Assembly: GCF_040954645.1 (NCBI RefSeq)
Contig: NC_092803.1
Span: 62,982,484-63,046,483 of the forward strand
Direction of reading: 5' to 3'
DNA from: Diabrotica undecimpunctata
Taxonomy: Eukaryota; Arthropoda; Insecta; Coleoptera; Chrysomelidae
Length of the DNA: 64,000 nucleotides
Part shown: positions 46,830 through 59,224 of the stretch, one piece after another
Numbering within the stretch: position 1 is the first letter of the stretch
Layout: every line of letters starts with the position of its first letter
The notes under the pieces: generated by a model
Database searches by the model: none
The model's input: only the letters and a program-made list of their open reading frames with translations
What the model was told of the DNA's origin: nothing
Translations under genes and position numbers: made by a program

Positions 46830-48795
46830 GTGTGTGTCATATATTCTTAATCTTCGAATGGTAGATTTTGTCCTTTCTCTTCATTGGTGGGAGCTGGTGG
46901 TAGAAAATGTTTGGTTGTAGAACTCTTAACTTAATATTGCTTCTTTTCCAATGATCATTCCAAAGGTCCATTATTTTATGTTTAAATGTTCTTTTTAGAT
47001 CTGATGATATTTGAATGTGTGTTGGTTGTTTAAGAGAACATGCTTGTTTTGCTGCTTGATTGGCTTTTTTGTTTTTTGGAATACCAACGTGTGATGGAAT
47101 CCACAATATTGTTACTGTAATTCCATTAATTTGAAGACGATTACATATACTCTGGATTTTTTGAACTATTGGGTAAATAGAATGTACTTTTTTTATGGAC
47201 TGCATGGAGGACAGACAGTCCGTACACATTGCTATAGTTCTATTATCGTTGAGTGGAGTTTTAACCGCTTGTAGTATTCCATATAGTTCAGCAGTATAAA
47301 TACTGCAATTGATGGAGAGTCGAAACAAGTTGACAGTGGTTGTATGTCTTATAACAGCACAGCCTTCAGTCTTAAATGCGTCTGAGTAAATGATGTTATC
47401 GCAGGTGTATTGATGTAGTATTTCATAGAATCTTTGGTAATGAAAGGTGATATTTCATTTTTATTATATTTAAATAATTTTATATTGAAATTTGGAAGTT
47501 TACATATCCATGGAAGAGATTGAGGGGCCTTGAAAGGGCTGGTCGACAACAGATTAATATCTAAATAAGGAACTAACATCTGTATAGTAAACGGTACCAC
47601 TCTAGAATTATTAGTAACGGGTAATTGTCTATTACAGATGAGGTTTCTTGTAGTATTTGTGAGATTTGCTAAAATTCTAGCGAAATAGAGCAGTAGAAGT
47701 TGTTGTCTTAGACGAAGCGAAGGTTCGAAATATTCTACATGAATGCTTTCCATCGGACTGGATCGGAATGCTCCTAAACAAAGTGTAAGGGAAATATTTT
47801 GGACTACATTTAGTGAACGTAGTAGTGAATTGATGACTTGATGATATAGAGAACACTACCAAAGTCAAGTTTGGAGCGAATAAGAGCTCGATATATGTTT
47901 AGTAGTGTTTCCTCATCGGCTCCCCAACTATAATGAGCTAGTGATTTAAGTTGATTCATTCTTTGAAGGCAGCTACCCTTACCTTCTCAAATGTGTGGTA
48001 TACAGGAAAGTTTTTTATCGAAAATAATGCCCAGTAATGGTTGGTAAAATTCTGGTAAAATTAATAACTTTGAATTTGGATGGGGAGAAGTTAAGGCCGG
48101 ATTGACTGGCCCAGTTTTGTATTTTCCTTAGCCTGTTTTGTACTAAAGTATTAATGCTGGATGTGACCTTTCCATGACAGAATAATATTATCTCGTCAGC
48201 ATATATTCATTATTGTACAGGGTCGTTTATGAATAAACTAAAATCGTTAATACTAAGGAGAAATAGTGTGCTACTTACGACAGACCCTTGTGGGATACCG
48301 TTTGTGGTTGTGTGTTGTGTTTTGCCATAGTCTAATTACTTTAAAAGATCGCTCTGTGAGAACATTTTTTTAAACGGATAATTATTATTGGGTAGCTTGC
48401 TATGGTTTAATTTGTTTAGTATCACAGAAATCGGTATAGTCAAAAGCCCTTTCGATGTCAAGAGAGATTGCAATGACTTAATTTTTTTTTTAGATAGCTC
48501 AGTCGCAATTGTTGATTGCATAAGTACAATATTTTTCATGGTGCATCGATTTGGTCTGAAGCCTGGTGAGTTTAGCATGTCTAGGGATTAATCGCCCTTT
48601 TTGATAGGAATCGTTAGGGATTGTTTCCATAGCGATGGGAATTTTTGGGAAGACCAAATGTTGCTAAAAAAAGTTGAAGTATTTTCTCGTATGTATTTCG
48701 ATGAAGGTTTTTAAAAAAGATAGAAGAAATATCGTCAGAGCGTGCAGCTGAGCTTTTTGTGGGAAAAATGGCATCTTTAGTTCTTGGAAACTGAA
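46830..48795 (-). pseudogene. Jockey/I-type LINE ORF2: RT plus RNase H
   Basis: Minus strand. RT start (SSAARSDDISSIFFKNLHRN, 48760-48700), FRPNRCTMKNIVLMQSTIAT (48560-48500), GIPQGSVVSSTLF (about 48300), catalytic box as YADE at 48192-48203, LNFSPSKFKVINF, a degraded thumb (47870-47350), then RNase H (YTAELYGILQAVKTPLNDNR, CTDCLSSMQSIKK, ILWIPSHVGIPKNKKANQAA; 47328-46990) and a KHKIMDLWNDHWKRS tail. Frameshifts throughout. The 5' end is cut at a plus-strand LINE near 48796. Confidence 0.85.
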
Positions 48796-50725
48796 AGGTA
48801 TATAAATACCAAAGAAAAATTGCCAAAAAAACTAGTAGAAGAAAAACAACCGGAGATATATGATACCAAAAAGACAAGGAAAAGGAATATTGAAAAACGG
48901 AAAAATAAACACAAAAGAAAGGTAATAATTCAACGATATAAAGAAAATTGGGACTTGGTATGTTGGACGTACTTATAAGCGGGGAGTTAACAAACTTATG
49001 AGAGTTAAAAAACTATAGAAATATATACAATAGATATCCTTGCCATGCCAGAAACCAAACAACTGGGAAATGAAATAATCAAAATAGGAAAGAGCACACT
49101 GTTTAAGAGTGGGGGAACCAAGAGATATTTTGGAGTGGGATTCATAGTGTAGGAGAAAGTAAACAAAGCAGTTGTAAATTTTCAACCAATATCAGACAGA
49201 ATATGTTACTTGAGAGTAAGAGGAATATATATAAAGATAAATATAATTAATGTACATGCGCGCACTAGAAATCAAAACAGAGTTGTAGGAAAAGCAATAA
49301 TAGACCTAAAAAATAACAAAAGTGCAGGAGAAATTGGTATCCCAGCTGAGATTTTTAAGGAAGGTGGCGAAAGATTGAAGTAAAGAATATTTTACTTGAC
49401 ACTAATAATTTAATAAAAGCAAGAAATGCCGAAACAATGCAATAGCGCTCTTATTTGTCATATCTATAAAAAAGGAGACAAAACGGTGCAAAAACTATAG
49501 AGGTACAGCACTATTAGTAGTAGTCTATAAAATACTTACAAAAATTATTAGAAAACAATTAATAAAATATGACAATAAAGTGATTGGAGAATACCAGGGA
49601 GGTTTTAGATCAGAAAGAACAACTACTGATCAAATAAGTATGTTAAAATTAATACAAAATAACAGCTATGAACAAAAATTAGGATTCCATGTGCTAAATC
49701 GAACGATGCGATATGAGGCCTCGAGAACATTTGAAATACCAGAAAAGCTTTTAAGGCTAATAAGAAAGATGCTTAGAAACATTATGAATAGGGTTACAAT
49801 AGAAGGAAACTTCCAAGTGGAAGTTCACAGAGAATAAAGGTTTAAAACAAGGGTATCCGCTATTTATGAATTTATTTAACCTAGTATTAGAACAAATCGT
49901 AGGAAGATCAAACATGCGCACAAACAGGACTATTTTCAATAGCAGGGAACAGTGCATAGCGTACGCGGATTATGTGATCTTACTAGCAAGTACAAAAAAA
50001 ACATCTAGAAAAAGTTTTTTCCAGAAATTTGAAGAAGAAACGAAAAGGTACGGATTAATAATAAACCAAACAATAACGAAATATATGGAAATGAGAGCAT
50101 AACAAATAATAACAAATATATCATCGACTGTCTATAGTTTTGAAAAAATGTCAGAATTTGAATACTTAGGAGTAACCATAACGAATACGGGAAAAAAGAA
50201 AAAACAAATAGACAAAAGATTAATGAAGGAAAGCAGACCGATAGGATCACTAAAGCAAAAAATGTTTTAAGTACAGTTAAACTGCGAATCTACGAGAAAG
50301 TAATCAGACCCACAGTGATGTATGCCAGTAAAACGAGGATTATGAACCAACAGGAATCAACAGGAAACAAGAAACAAGAAAATAAAGTAGAGACCTATGA
50401 AAAAAAGGTGCTCAGAAAAATCTTCGGAGAAATACAAACAGCAGAGTATATTTGGAGAAGACAAGCGAATAAAGAAATATTCAGGATGTATGGAAAACTA
50501 GCAATTACGGCAAAAATACGAGCCCAAAGAGCTAGATGGCTTGGTCACATTACACGAATGCCAGAGAATCAAGAGGGAGAAATGGGGAAAAATGAAATAG
50601 ACGTCCAAAGAAGAAATGTTTATAAGCAGTTAAGCGAGACTTGTCAGAAATAGCCGTGAGAAATTGGAGATAGAAACCAAGGGACCAACAAAAATAGAGC
50701 GAAATAACCAATATTTTGAGAAGCC
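48796..50725 (+). pseudogene. LINE ORF2 (endonuclease to C-terminus), decayed
   Basis: Plus strand. Endonuclease pieces ILAMPETKQLGNEIIKIGKS and SGGTKRYFGVGFIV (49030-49150), IIDLKNNKSAGEIGIPAEIF (about 49300), EYQGGFRSERTTTDQISMLK (49588), EASRTFEIPEKLLRLIRKML, CIAYADYVILLAST with YADY in place of YADD (49962-49973), FEYLGVTITNTGKK (about 50160), then YEKKVLRKIFGEIQ, NKEIFRMYGKL and RARWLGHITRMPENQE (50400-50570). Many stops and frameshifts. The 3' end runs into (TA)n at 50742. Confidence 0.85.
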
Positions 50726-50738
50726 AGGGGCCTGTAGC

Positions 50739-50741
<3 letters not shown>

Positions 50742-50812
<71 letters not shown>
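50742..50812. repeat. (TA)n microsatellite
   Basis: TA run at a LINE 3' end. Confidence 0.97.
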
Positions 50813-50813
<1 letters not shown>

Positions 50814-51590
50814 TGTAATTTCCTTTAAAAATCCAATTCAATCCACAAGCTCAATCCCTTTTAATTCAGAAAATAAATCTACGTTGATGGCTGAGGTTTA
50901 AAAAAAGTACTGTAATATTTAGCACCATCGAATTCGTCGCTTTAAAGTAACGACTTAAGGAAAGTCAGTAATTAAAAACAAGGAAGAAGCAGCAGCATTT
51001 CTCAAAGGGCATTCGCATCGATAGTCTTGGTTTTAAGATTAAAATATGTAAAGAATTTCCCAAGGGTAAGAAACTTAATATTCATAATGGAGTAGAGTCA
51101 TTTGAATACTTTTTGGTTTTGTTTTAGCGTTTCTCCGATGTAGAGTGCAGACGAGAAAAGGTGGTCGTAAAATTTAGATACGGAGCTGAAATAAAGGATT
51201 TCATATTTACTTTGTTCTTAAACAGTCGCAAATAGTTTGAAAACTGATAAGTTTTCCAATCACAAATTCAAACATTCTAATCATTTGATTCATCTTTCGT
51301 TTTAAAATCCTTCTATTTAAGAATTCATTTTTAGCTAATAGTTTGAGGTAAGTATACGGTATGCTTTATAAATAGAATTATTAAGACATTATTAAGACAT
51401 TATTTTAAAATTAAAATTGAACGACAATGCCAAATTTTTATAGCTTTTATAACCTGATAAATAAATATTGGCAAAAAAAGAAATCTCCCTTACTTTGCGA
51501 AGTCTATAATTAAAATATAGCACTTTTAAAAAATATAGATAGAACGAACTACATATTCAAAAATTACTCTTTTTTCTTTTTACATACAGG
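50813..51590. other. Unassigned stretch
   Basis: No coding or repeat motif recognised. Confidence 0.4.
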
Positions 51591-51654
51591 TATTATTGTA
51601 CCAAATTATAATATAAATATATATTTAAATAAAAATATTGTTCTATCTATAACA

Positions 51655-52250
51655 AGCAAATACAAAGAGGTAATAGCTCTATATACAGATGCGTCTAAAT
51701 CTACAGATGGAACCGGATGCGCTTTTTTTTATACCATCGGAACATATAGAAAAGAAATTCAAACTGAACCCGGAAACTTCGATTTATACAGCAGAGGCTA
51801 TTGCAATATATGAAGCTTTATTATATGAAACTGAGGTTGATTTTGCCCATATGATAATTTTGTCGGACTCCTTAGCAGTGTTAAAATCCATTGGTAAATA
51901 TGGACCACCAAACTTACAAGACTGTCCATACATTTATAGAATTAAATATATTACTCAAAATCTTTTAACCAAAGGAATCAATGTACATTTTCTCTGGATT
52001 ACAGCACATGCAGGATTTGAACATAATGAATATGTCGACTTATTAGCCAAAGAACCGATACTGGTATTCTACATAAAGTAACGCTTTCTGATAGTATTGT
52101 TTCTTGCAAGTCAACGTTGATTCGAGAGTGGAGCTACCAGTGGAAGGAATACTCTTTTGTGAACCAAAATAGATACTCGATAATTCCATGCCACCATGAC
52201 ATAATTAGAGAAGGCAAACTATAATAACACTCCTTTTTTTCTGTGTATTA
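51655..52250 (+). pseudogene. LINE RNase H fragment
   Basis: Plus strand: KYKEVIALYTDASKSTDGTG (first Asp), a frameshift, then SIYTAEAIAIYEALLYETEV (Glu), MIILSDSLAVLKSIGKYGPP (Asp) and FLWITAHAGFEHNEYVDLLA (His and Asp; the usual SH is AH). Downstream frames give REWSYQWKEYSFVNQNRYS. This is a Jockey/I-type LINE RNase H with neither RT nor 3' end recognised. Confidence 0.83.
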
Positions 52251-52499
52251 TCATGACTATAGGTTAATACCTAAATCTACTATAATTTCCATAAAAGATG
52301 TTTTTACGATGGAAATAATTTCTAATAAAACAATTAAATCCCAAAAAAACGACGTCGTTGAAATTGTGGAATTCAACAGATTGTGTCGTTTATGGTGTCA
52401 GATTTTGTTTGTAAGAGTGATTTATTCTCTTCAAGATATTGTTGGATTAGACTCGTATATAAACCTCGATTGTGATGTGAACTAGTGAACTATAAAGTT

Positions 52500-52990
52500 G
52501 ATATTATCATTCTATCTTTACAACCCTGTGTGGGTCCTAGCATCCTCAAGAATTTCTTTCCAGTCGTCCCTATCGATCACCTTCCACCGTCAAGCACGTA
52601 TTCCCATATTTCTCATGTCGTCATCGATATTATCCATTACCTTGTTCTGGATCTTACTCTTTTTCTTTGATCATGGAGTCTATCAAGGATCGTTCTGGGT
52701 TATTTTGTTCCATCCGCATTACATGCCCTATCTAGTTAGACGTCCTGTTTTAATACGTTTTACGATATCTGATTCCTGGTATATTCTATAAAGTTCGAAG
52801 CTATATCGTCTTCTCCACACTTCATTGTCATTTATTGGTTCATAGATTCGCCTTAGTACTTTTCTTTCGAAACATCCTAACATGTTTTCGTAACTTTTTG
52901 TTTAGTCCAGGATTCTTAACCATAATATGTTAGAACTGGGTGTATTATAGTTTTGTAGAGTTTTAGTTTGTATTTCTTGATATAATTGTA
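52500..52990 (-). pseudogene. LINE ORF2 C-terminal fragment
   Basis: Minus strand: MLGCFERKVLRRIYEPINDN, EVWRRRYSFELYRIYQESDI, VKRIKTGRL, DDDMRNMGIRA and a W...DRDDWKEILEDARTH end. Same family as the fragment at 275-833 (ERK.LRRI.G, RRRYNFELY, final DRDDW..I...A). Confidence 0.78.
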
Positions 52991-52999
52991 GATTTAAGG

Positions 53000-54220
53000 A
53001 TGAGAGTAATCCCCAAATAGTATCTGTTGACATAACATGACACAACATTTAAAATTAAGTCATGTATTAATTACTGAATTACTGTCAAGTTATTTATTAT
53101 AATTTATGTATATTTTATTAATATTACAAATCAATAAAAATTAATTTTCTAAGCGCATATCTTTCAAATTATATCCGTTAGACCCCCAGTATTATACTTT
53201 TTTGGAATCAGCTCATTTTTATTGATCTACAAATGTCCTAAAATACAGGTTGTTATGTTTAAAAAAAGAAACGATGGCTTTATCACTGTAATGTGTATCC
53301 CCTTGTATAATGAAATTTTATTGTAAAATGTAGAACATTAAATTTAAAAATCCACGTGTTTTAGATTTTTTTTAAAAAGGCTTTTCATTTAGGCAATATC
53401 GAATTTATTCCATACTTTACGGACACACTGTATAAGGAAACTATAAAATGGTATGGAAAAAGGTTTTTAGACGTAAACGCTCATGGGAATCGCAGATTGC
53501 CCAATGGATTATAGTATCTGCCAGACTAACATTTGTATATACATAATTTTAGAGAGAAACGTTGTGGACAATCGTAGATTACCCATTGGATTATATATTA
53601 TCCTTCAGACTGAAATAATGGGAAACTTTAGAGCTGTACGTGGACCTACCAAACGAATGATTGGAGCCATTTTGGTATACACGCAGTAGCCCATAGTCGA
53701 CGGTTGAACCACAAAAGAGCTTCTCGCAGAAGACAATTCTATGTACAACCTACCATTTAAGTAAAACTCAGTGGTACGAATGTATATCCGCACCAAATCT
53801 CAGGCTCACAATAAAAAAAAATATATATAAAAAAGGCGGAATGCATGTGACATACTCAGAAAAACATTGTTGATGATGAATTAAGCACCAGAAATTCTAC
53901 TTCGGAATTATAAAGATTTTTTTTGTAATTAGTAATTAGATTAACTTTGAATTACATCTTTGATATTTAAAAACTATGATGTTTAAGTTATAAATCTTGT
54001 TTAATTATTTTTTGTCCACCTTTTTTGAACCACAGGGGTCAAACTTTCTGAGCCTCCTTAAGGACTTTTTAAAGCAGATGGTGGACGCGATAACAACTGC
54101 AGCTGCGATTCACAACTAAAGGGCCACCTAAATTTAGCTGCATCTGAATCCAACACCATGTCATTCTTAAATCCTTAACTATTTGAAGGCAACAATATTT
54201 GCCATAAGTATCATTCTAAA
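53000..54220. other. Unassigned stretch with a local duplication
   Basis: ATCGCAGATTGCCCAATGGA (53493) and ATCGTAGATTACCCATTGGA (53571) begin two diverged copies of a roughly 78-bp unit. The rest shows nothing recognisable. Confidence 0.5.
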
Positions 54221-54269
54221 ATTTTTGTAAAGGTATGGGCCAGATTTGCTTTGTTTTTGATTTAATATT

Positions 54270-54660
54270 TATTTTTTTATATTTTTTATGTACAGTACAT
54301 ATATTTCGTTAATATCTTCGTTTAGTTTCTCCAGACATCTTATTTTTCAGATTTACTTCTAAGATAAGACGTTCTCACACCTGAGAGACTGACCGAGACG
54401 AGGAATAACAAATGGATTCCAAAGAAAGTTGTCAGTTTTATTGTTTTACATTTTCTCTTGTATTTAACAAGTAGTTATATTGTTACACATTGGTTGTTGA
54501 ATGGTTACATAGTGGCGCCCAACGTGGGGAGTATAAATTTTATACTATTCTACGACTTAGAATATAATGGGGTCTGAATATATGAAATTAGAATTATAAT
54601 TGAAAATTAAAATTGGAATTAAGATTAAGACAAAATATTTATCAAATAGACTGTTGATCG
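54270..54660 (+). mobile_element. LTR 3' end plus tRNA-Lys primer site and leader (fragment)
   Basis: TGGCGCCCAACGTGGGGA at 54513-54530 matches 17 of the 18 bases of the primer site of the complete element (complement of tRNA-Lys). It is preceded by a sequence ending GGTTACA that should be the end of an LTR, and followed by AT-rich leader. No gag follows; a LINE begins at about 54927. The LTR does not look like that of the complete element, so this is another family using the same primer. The left limit is uncertain. Confidence 0.65.
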
Positions 54661-54926
54661 ATGAGTTAAGCACCAACTATTTTTAGAATAAAAATTGTAA
54701 AATAGAACAGAAAGTTAATTATTAAATAAAATCGCAAGAAAGTCAAATAAAATATTGATTTAAAGAAAAATAATAAACATGTGCCGTTTATAAGGTTACA
54801 TCTTATTTTCGTGAACTTTATAAAAAATTGTATGAGATTATTTATTATTAAGAATATTGTAACCATCTTATACCTAGCGATTACAGCGATCATTTTATTT
54901 ATTCAAACATGTTAAATTGTTTAAAC

Positions 54927-57236
54927 GGCATTAAACAAAAACATAACGAATATGTTAAAAATGAAAATGTAGAGCTGATGATCAACTGTTACACAAACAA
55001 CGACCTAAGAGTAAACAACATATATTTAACCACAAAGACTAATATAAATATACATTTAATAACACCTGTGGAAAAAGATTTATAATAGATTATGTTATAA
55101 CTAACAGAGACATACATCCATCGAAAATAATCGACGTAAAGTAACTCAACTCAGCAGATGTAGATAGCGACCATAGCCTAGTATTATGTAAAATAAGAAT
55201 CATTCTGAAATACTTGTCAGCCAAGAGAGCGGTGCCAAGACAAACAAAAATTAAAGTCAAAGGACTAAATACGGAATCCATGAAATACTTATACAGAAAA
55301 AGAATATCAGAGGAGATCGCTGTGAATAAAATATAAGAAAACGATAACATCGAGGAAAGCTGGAAAAAACTCAAAAATAACATAAATGACGCAGCAACAG
55401 AATCACTTGGGGAGAAGAAACTAACAAATACTAATATATCAAAAAGAAAGTGGTTGGTTTAGAGAGAAAGTAAAGACAAAAGGTAAAGAAAAAAAGAAAG
55501 CCTTTTTACAATACAGAACCAGAAACACCACTATAAACGAATCAGAAATGAAGCGAATACTTTAGTTAGACAAATAAAAAAGGAACACTGACAGAGCTTC
55601 CCAAAACAGATGGAACACGACTTCTACGGAACACAAAAAGAAATATAATGAATGATCAGAGGACAAAGAAAAGAGATTAAAGACCTAACATAAACGAAAC
55701 ACATTCAGAAGGAAACATGAGTAGAGTACTTTCGATCACTATTTACTAAAGGTGATGATAATGAAGCACCAATATTAGAGGTGACGACAAACGAAAAAAT
55801 AAATATTGAGGAGGAAGAGGTAATGGAAGCATTAAGGAAATTAAAAATACAAAATCGCCAGGAGAGGACAGAATACCCAACGAACTCCTAATGTACAAAG
55901 GACCAGATCTGACCAAACAACTATTGAAACTATTGAAATCCAAAAAATAAAAGAACAAAACATAATTTCTTAAGAATGGAGGTCAAGCATCCTTATACTT
56001 CTCTTTAAAAAGGGAGAAAAATCGGACCCGCCATACAGAAAAATTAATTTTTTAAATACAACACTAAAATGAACAACCAAAGTGATCACAAATAAACTGA
56101 AGGAAATTATAACACTAGCAGCAGAACAACAGGGTTTTAGGTTAGGAAGATTATGCACCGACGCTACATTTATATTGAGGCAAGTGCAGGAGAAATCACT
56201 AGAATACAACAAACCGGCATATCTATGTTTCATGGACATTACGAACGAATTTAACCGGGTTAAATTAAAACATCGACGTACTATACTCAAGAAATATACC
56301 TCTAGGAATAATCAAAACGGTTGAAAATATTTACCAAAACAACACAATACAAGTGAAAGTAGAAAAAGAACTAACCGAAGCTAATAAAGCTGACAATGGG
56401 ATAAGACAGGGAGATTCCCTGAGTCATCTTTTGTTCAACCTGATTATGGATGAAATAATAAAAAAAGTAAAAACTAAAAAATGGTACCAAATGGGAGAAA
56501 AATAACTTAACATAATCTACTATGCAGACCACGCAATACTACTCTCCCAAACTGAAGATGATTTACAACGTATGCTCCACCAGTTTATTATAACCGCCAA
56601 AAAATTTAACATTTAAATTTTCCCAAAAAAGACAAGATGCATAGTTACAACAGTAAATTTACTAAGATGTAAATTGGATCTGGAAGGTCAGATAATAGAA
56701 CAAGTGATGGAGTTTATTCCTGGATGGAATATCTAGGCATCATATTATCTAGCTACGGAAAGCTCAAAACTGAAGTGGAACATAAATTGAATAGAGCAAA
56801 CAGAGCCGCAGGCTCCCTATTTGAAACAATATAGAGAAATAAAAATATCGGGAAAGAAACGAAAGGCACAAAACAGTCATCAGACCAATAATGACAAACG
56901 CGGCACAAACAAGATCTGACACAGACAGGACAAAAAGGATGTTAGAAACAGCAGAGATGAAAACACTTCGAGTAAGACACTATGGGACAGAGCTAGAAGT
57001 ACAGATATACGACGTAGATGCATGGTGGAGAACATCAAGAACTGGGAAAGAACTAGAAGTGTAGAATGGGACAATTATATAAGCCGAATGACAACAAATA
57101 GAGTAGTAAAGACCGCAAGAGACAGTTTCTCAATAGGAAGACAATCAGTAGGAAGACCACGAAAACGATGAAACGACAACTTACTGGAGGCCCATTGAAA
57201 AACAGACATGGTCATGTCTATATAAAACGAAGAAGA
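54927..57236 (+). mobile_element. RTE-like LINE, endonuclease C-terminus to 3' end
   Basis: Plus strand: endonuclease end (LMINCYTNNDLRVNNIYLTT, RDIHPSKIIDVK, SADVDSDHSLVLCKIR; 54970-55200), linker (NTESMKYLYRKRISEEIA, ESWKKLKNNINDAATESLGE, RIRNEANTLVRQIKKEHW), RT (EEEEVMEALRKLK, QQGFRLGRLCTDATFILRQV, PAYLCFMDITNEFNRVK, a degraded GIRQGDSL, FNLIMDEIIKK), catalytic box YADH at 56521-56532, SYGKLKTEVEHKLNRANRAA, and the tail with GRPRKR and NEEEDV. Full of frameshifts and stops. ATGTTAAATTGTTTAAAC before and ATGTAAAATTGTTAAAC after look like a worn target duplication. Confidence 0.85.
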
Positions 57237-57239
57237 AGA

Positions 57240-58480
57240 TGTAAAATTGTTAAACTAAATTTACTTTAAAGCCACAACCCGCCTTGTATTACATTTTCAT
57301 ACACGTTTCTCATTATGGAAAAATCTAAGAAATTGTATGTGAGGCATATAGCTTCTAGGCCATGTTGGTAAATGTTTACAGTCATACATAGGTAAATATG
57401 CACTAACAGCCAAACAACTATTAGAAAATGTATTGCCTCGTGGGACCAACATAGCTTGGTAAGACAAAATATATGTTGGTCCCATCGGACCAAGGTGACC
57501 TGCTAAGGAAGCACAGTGTTTTTGTCATATTGGACCAACACGGCACTGAACAAATAATTGAAAATCTTTTTACTTTTCCTATTAGTGTATCTTTTAAAAA
57601 TAAAAAAAAAGCTTATTATAGTAAACGACGAACTGCTGATTGCAAATAAATAAATAAATAAAACAAAAAAAAGCAATTAACAAATACCTACATTTTTGAC
57701 TAAGTTTACTTATTTTATCATTGTGTACAAAATATTACATTTTACATGGTTTTCTTAAACCAAGAAACTAACATACCCGCTAACTTAAATGAGTTTCTCA
57801 TAAATGTAGAGCATAATAAGATTTACATAACTCGTTTCCTTGGTAACAATTCTAGTTTTAATTACACAGCCAACGTAAAGAGTAAACTCCCAAATTAATT
57901 TAGGGAGTTTTTGTCCTCCAAAGAACAATAACCGGGAGATATCAGCCGCTGAACTATTTTCTCGTAGTAACTTTAGGGATTGAAAATCTAAGATGAAAGT
58001 GATACTTGCGTTTCTTAACTAAGACTAACATTTTGAGATTGGATGAAAGTTGATGGGAAAAACTTAACACTGGTAGAGGAAAAGCTTTTAGAATATTCCA
58101 TTTTCGTAACTTACTTCGAAATAATGAACTCGGTAATTATAAATCGACATAATCTTTGTGTTGCGGATATTCTTTGTGGTTTTAAAATGGGATTTTGTAT
58201 AGTTTATGTATAAAATATAATCGCTGTTACGCTTGATTATGGAAACTACTACTAAAGTTTTGAGATGAGAGAATATAAATTAAGAAAGTCTTACAAAAAA
58301 ATAATACGAGAAAATATCGAAAAATTTAAAACACAACGTAAGTAAAAAAATTTAAGGTTTCTCTTAGGAAAAAATCATATTTTGGTTTTAATTTTGTGTT
58401 AACTTTTTTTGTATAAATAAAAAAATTAAAAAACAAACAAATAACCAAAACTATAGTAATAGACGCTTGTGCTATAGAGA
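57240..58480. other. Unassigned stretch with one hairpin
   Basis: TGGGACCAACATA (57441-57453) and its exact complement (57472-57484) form a 13-bp stem with an 18-nt loop. No gene recognised. Confidence 0.5.
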
Positions 58481-58484
58481 CTGG

Positions 58485-58860
58485 CACATTTTGCTACACA
58501 GTGAGTAGAGTGTTTATGCCGGTTCCACCCGGCATAGGGAAATCAATGTGTTAGAGAGAGAGCGTTCTATCAATGTGTTGGAGAGAGACAGATGACGTCA
58601 CATGCCCGACGCGCCGTGGAAGGAGTCTACCATAGATAAATTACACCTAGATTGGTAACAGGGATAGCCAAGGTCAAATCATGTTCGGATTAGGCGCCCA
58701 TTCGCTTGGTGGCGCTGCTAGTCTCGTTCCTGCACGGAGTGAGTGTGCTGTGATCAAGTCAAAGTTGAGTTTAGACAAATACGGCGCCATATTTGTATTT
58801 GTTTTATTTTTTATAATTTATTTTATAATTTAAAATTTTTTGTATAAATAGTGCAAAATC
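58485..58860 (+). promoter_or_regulatory. Possible promoter/5' region of the THAP gene
   Basis: A locally GC-richer stretch with a consensus CRE palindrome TGACGTCA at 58593-58600, a duplicated TCAATGTGTT(A/G)GAGAGAGA (58541 and 58571) and a hairpin ATGCCGG/CCGGCAT (58514-58533). It precedes the THAP coding remnant. No TATA box was placed, so promoter function is inference. Confidence 0.35.
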
Positions 58861-58904
58861 GTACAATTTTCGACGATTTTTTATTATGGAATCGAACACA
58901 TTAC

Positions 58905-59224
58905 ATGGAATAACAATGTAGAGACGAAGAACTGAACAAAAAAGATGTGTTCCAGATTGCATGGATACTACCAAAGAATATAGACGCTTAAGCGTCTATA
59001 TTCTTTGATACTACTTTTTTAAGTCCAGGACATTATATGGATATGTTTGATAAATGGGTGAATTCTGTTAAGAGCCCTAATTAGAGAATGCTGCAAAAGA
59101 AACTATTTATAACAATTTTCGTGTATGCGCTAGTCATTTTAAAGAGGAAGATATAGTCAATGTTGGAAATAGTGGTATTACGAGAACAGCCGTTCCGAGT
59201 TTGTTTTTACCAGGACCAGGTAAG
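58905..59224 (+). pseudogene. THAP zinc-finger domain exon, disrupted
   Basis: The plus strand encodes RRRTEQKRCVPDCMDTT, then, after a 35-bp palindromic insertion, FLSPGHYMDMFDKWVNSVKS, then one frame over NNFRVCASHFKEEDIVN, VGNSGITRTAVPSLFLPGPG. This is a C2CH THAP finger (C-x3-C...C-x2-H; VCASHF is the C..H pair) with the usual AVPS(L/I)F end. THAP domains are DNA-binding modules of transcription factors and P-element transposases. Defects: a stop just before RRR, the insertion, and a one-base loss near 59085. CCAG|GTAAGA at 59220-59226 is a good splice donor, so this was a real exon. It could belong to a host gene or a P-type transposon. Confidence 0.78.
58964..59014. repeat. 36-bp perfect palindrome flanked by 8-bp direct repeats
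   Basis: GATACTAC (58964-58971) and GATACTAC (59007-59014) flank a perfect palindrome (CAAAGAATATAGACGCTT and its complement, 58972-59007, the last base shared). Removing the insert and one repeat copy restores the THAP frame. Confidence 0.92.

Noticed and set aside
48784..48978. Lys/Arg-rich 64-codon plus-strand ORF
   Set aside because: It spans the junction of two LINE fragments; the composition reflects A-rich LINE sequence and no independent gene is supported.
57266..57493. Two overlapping minus-strand ORFs of 62-75 codons
   Set aside because: No motif, and they overlap a hairpin; probably chance.
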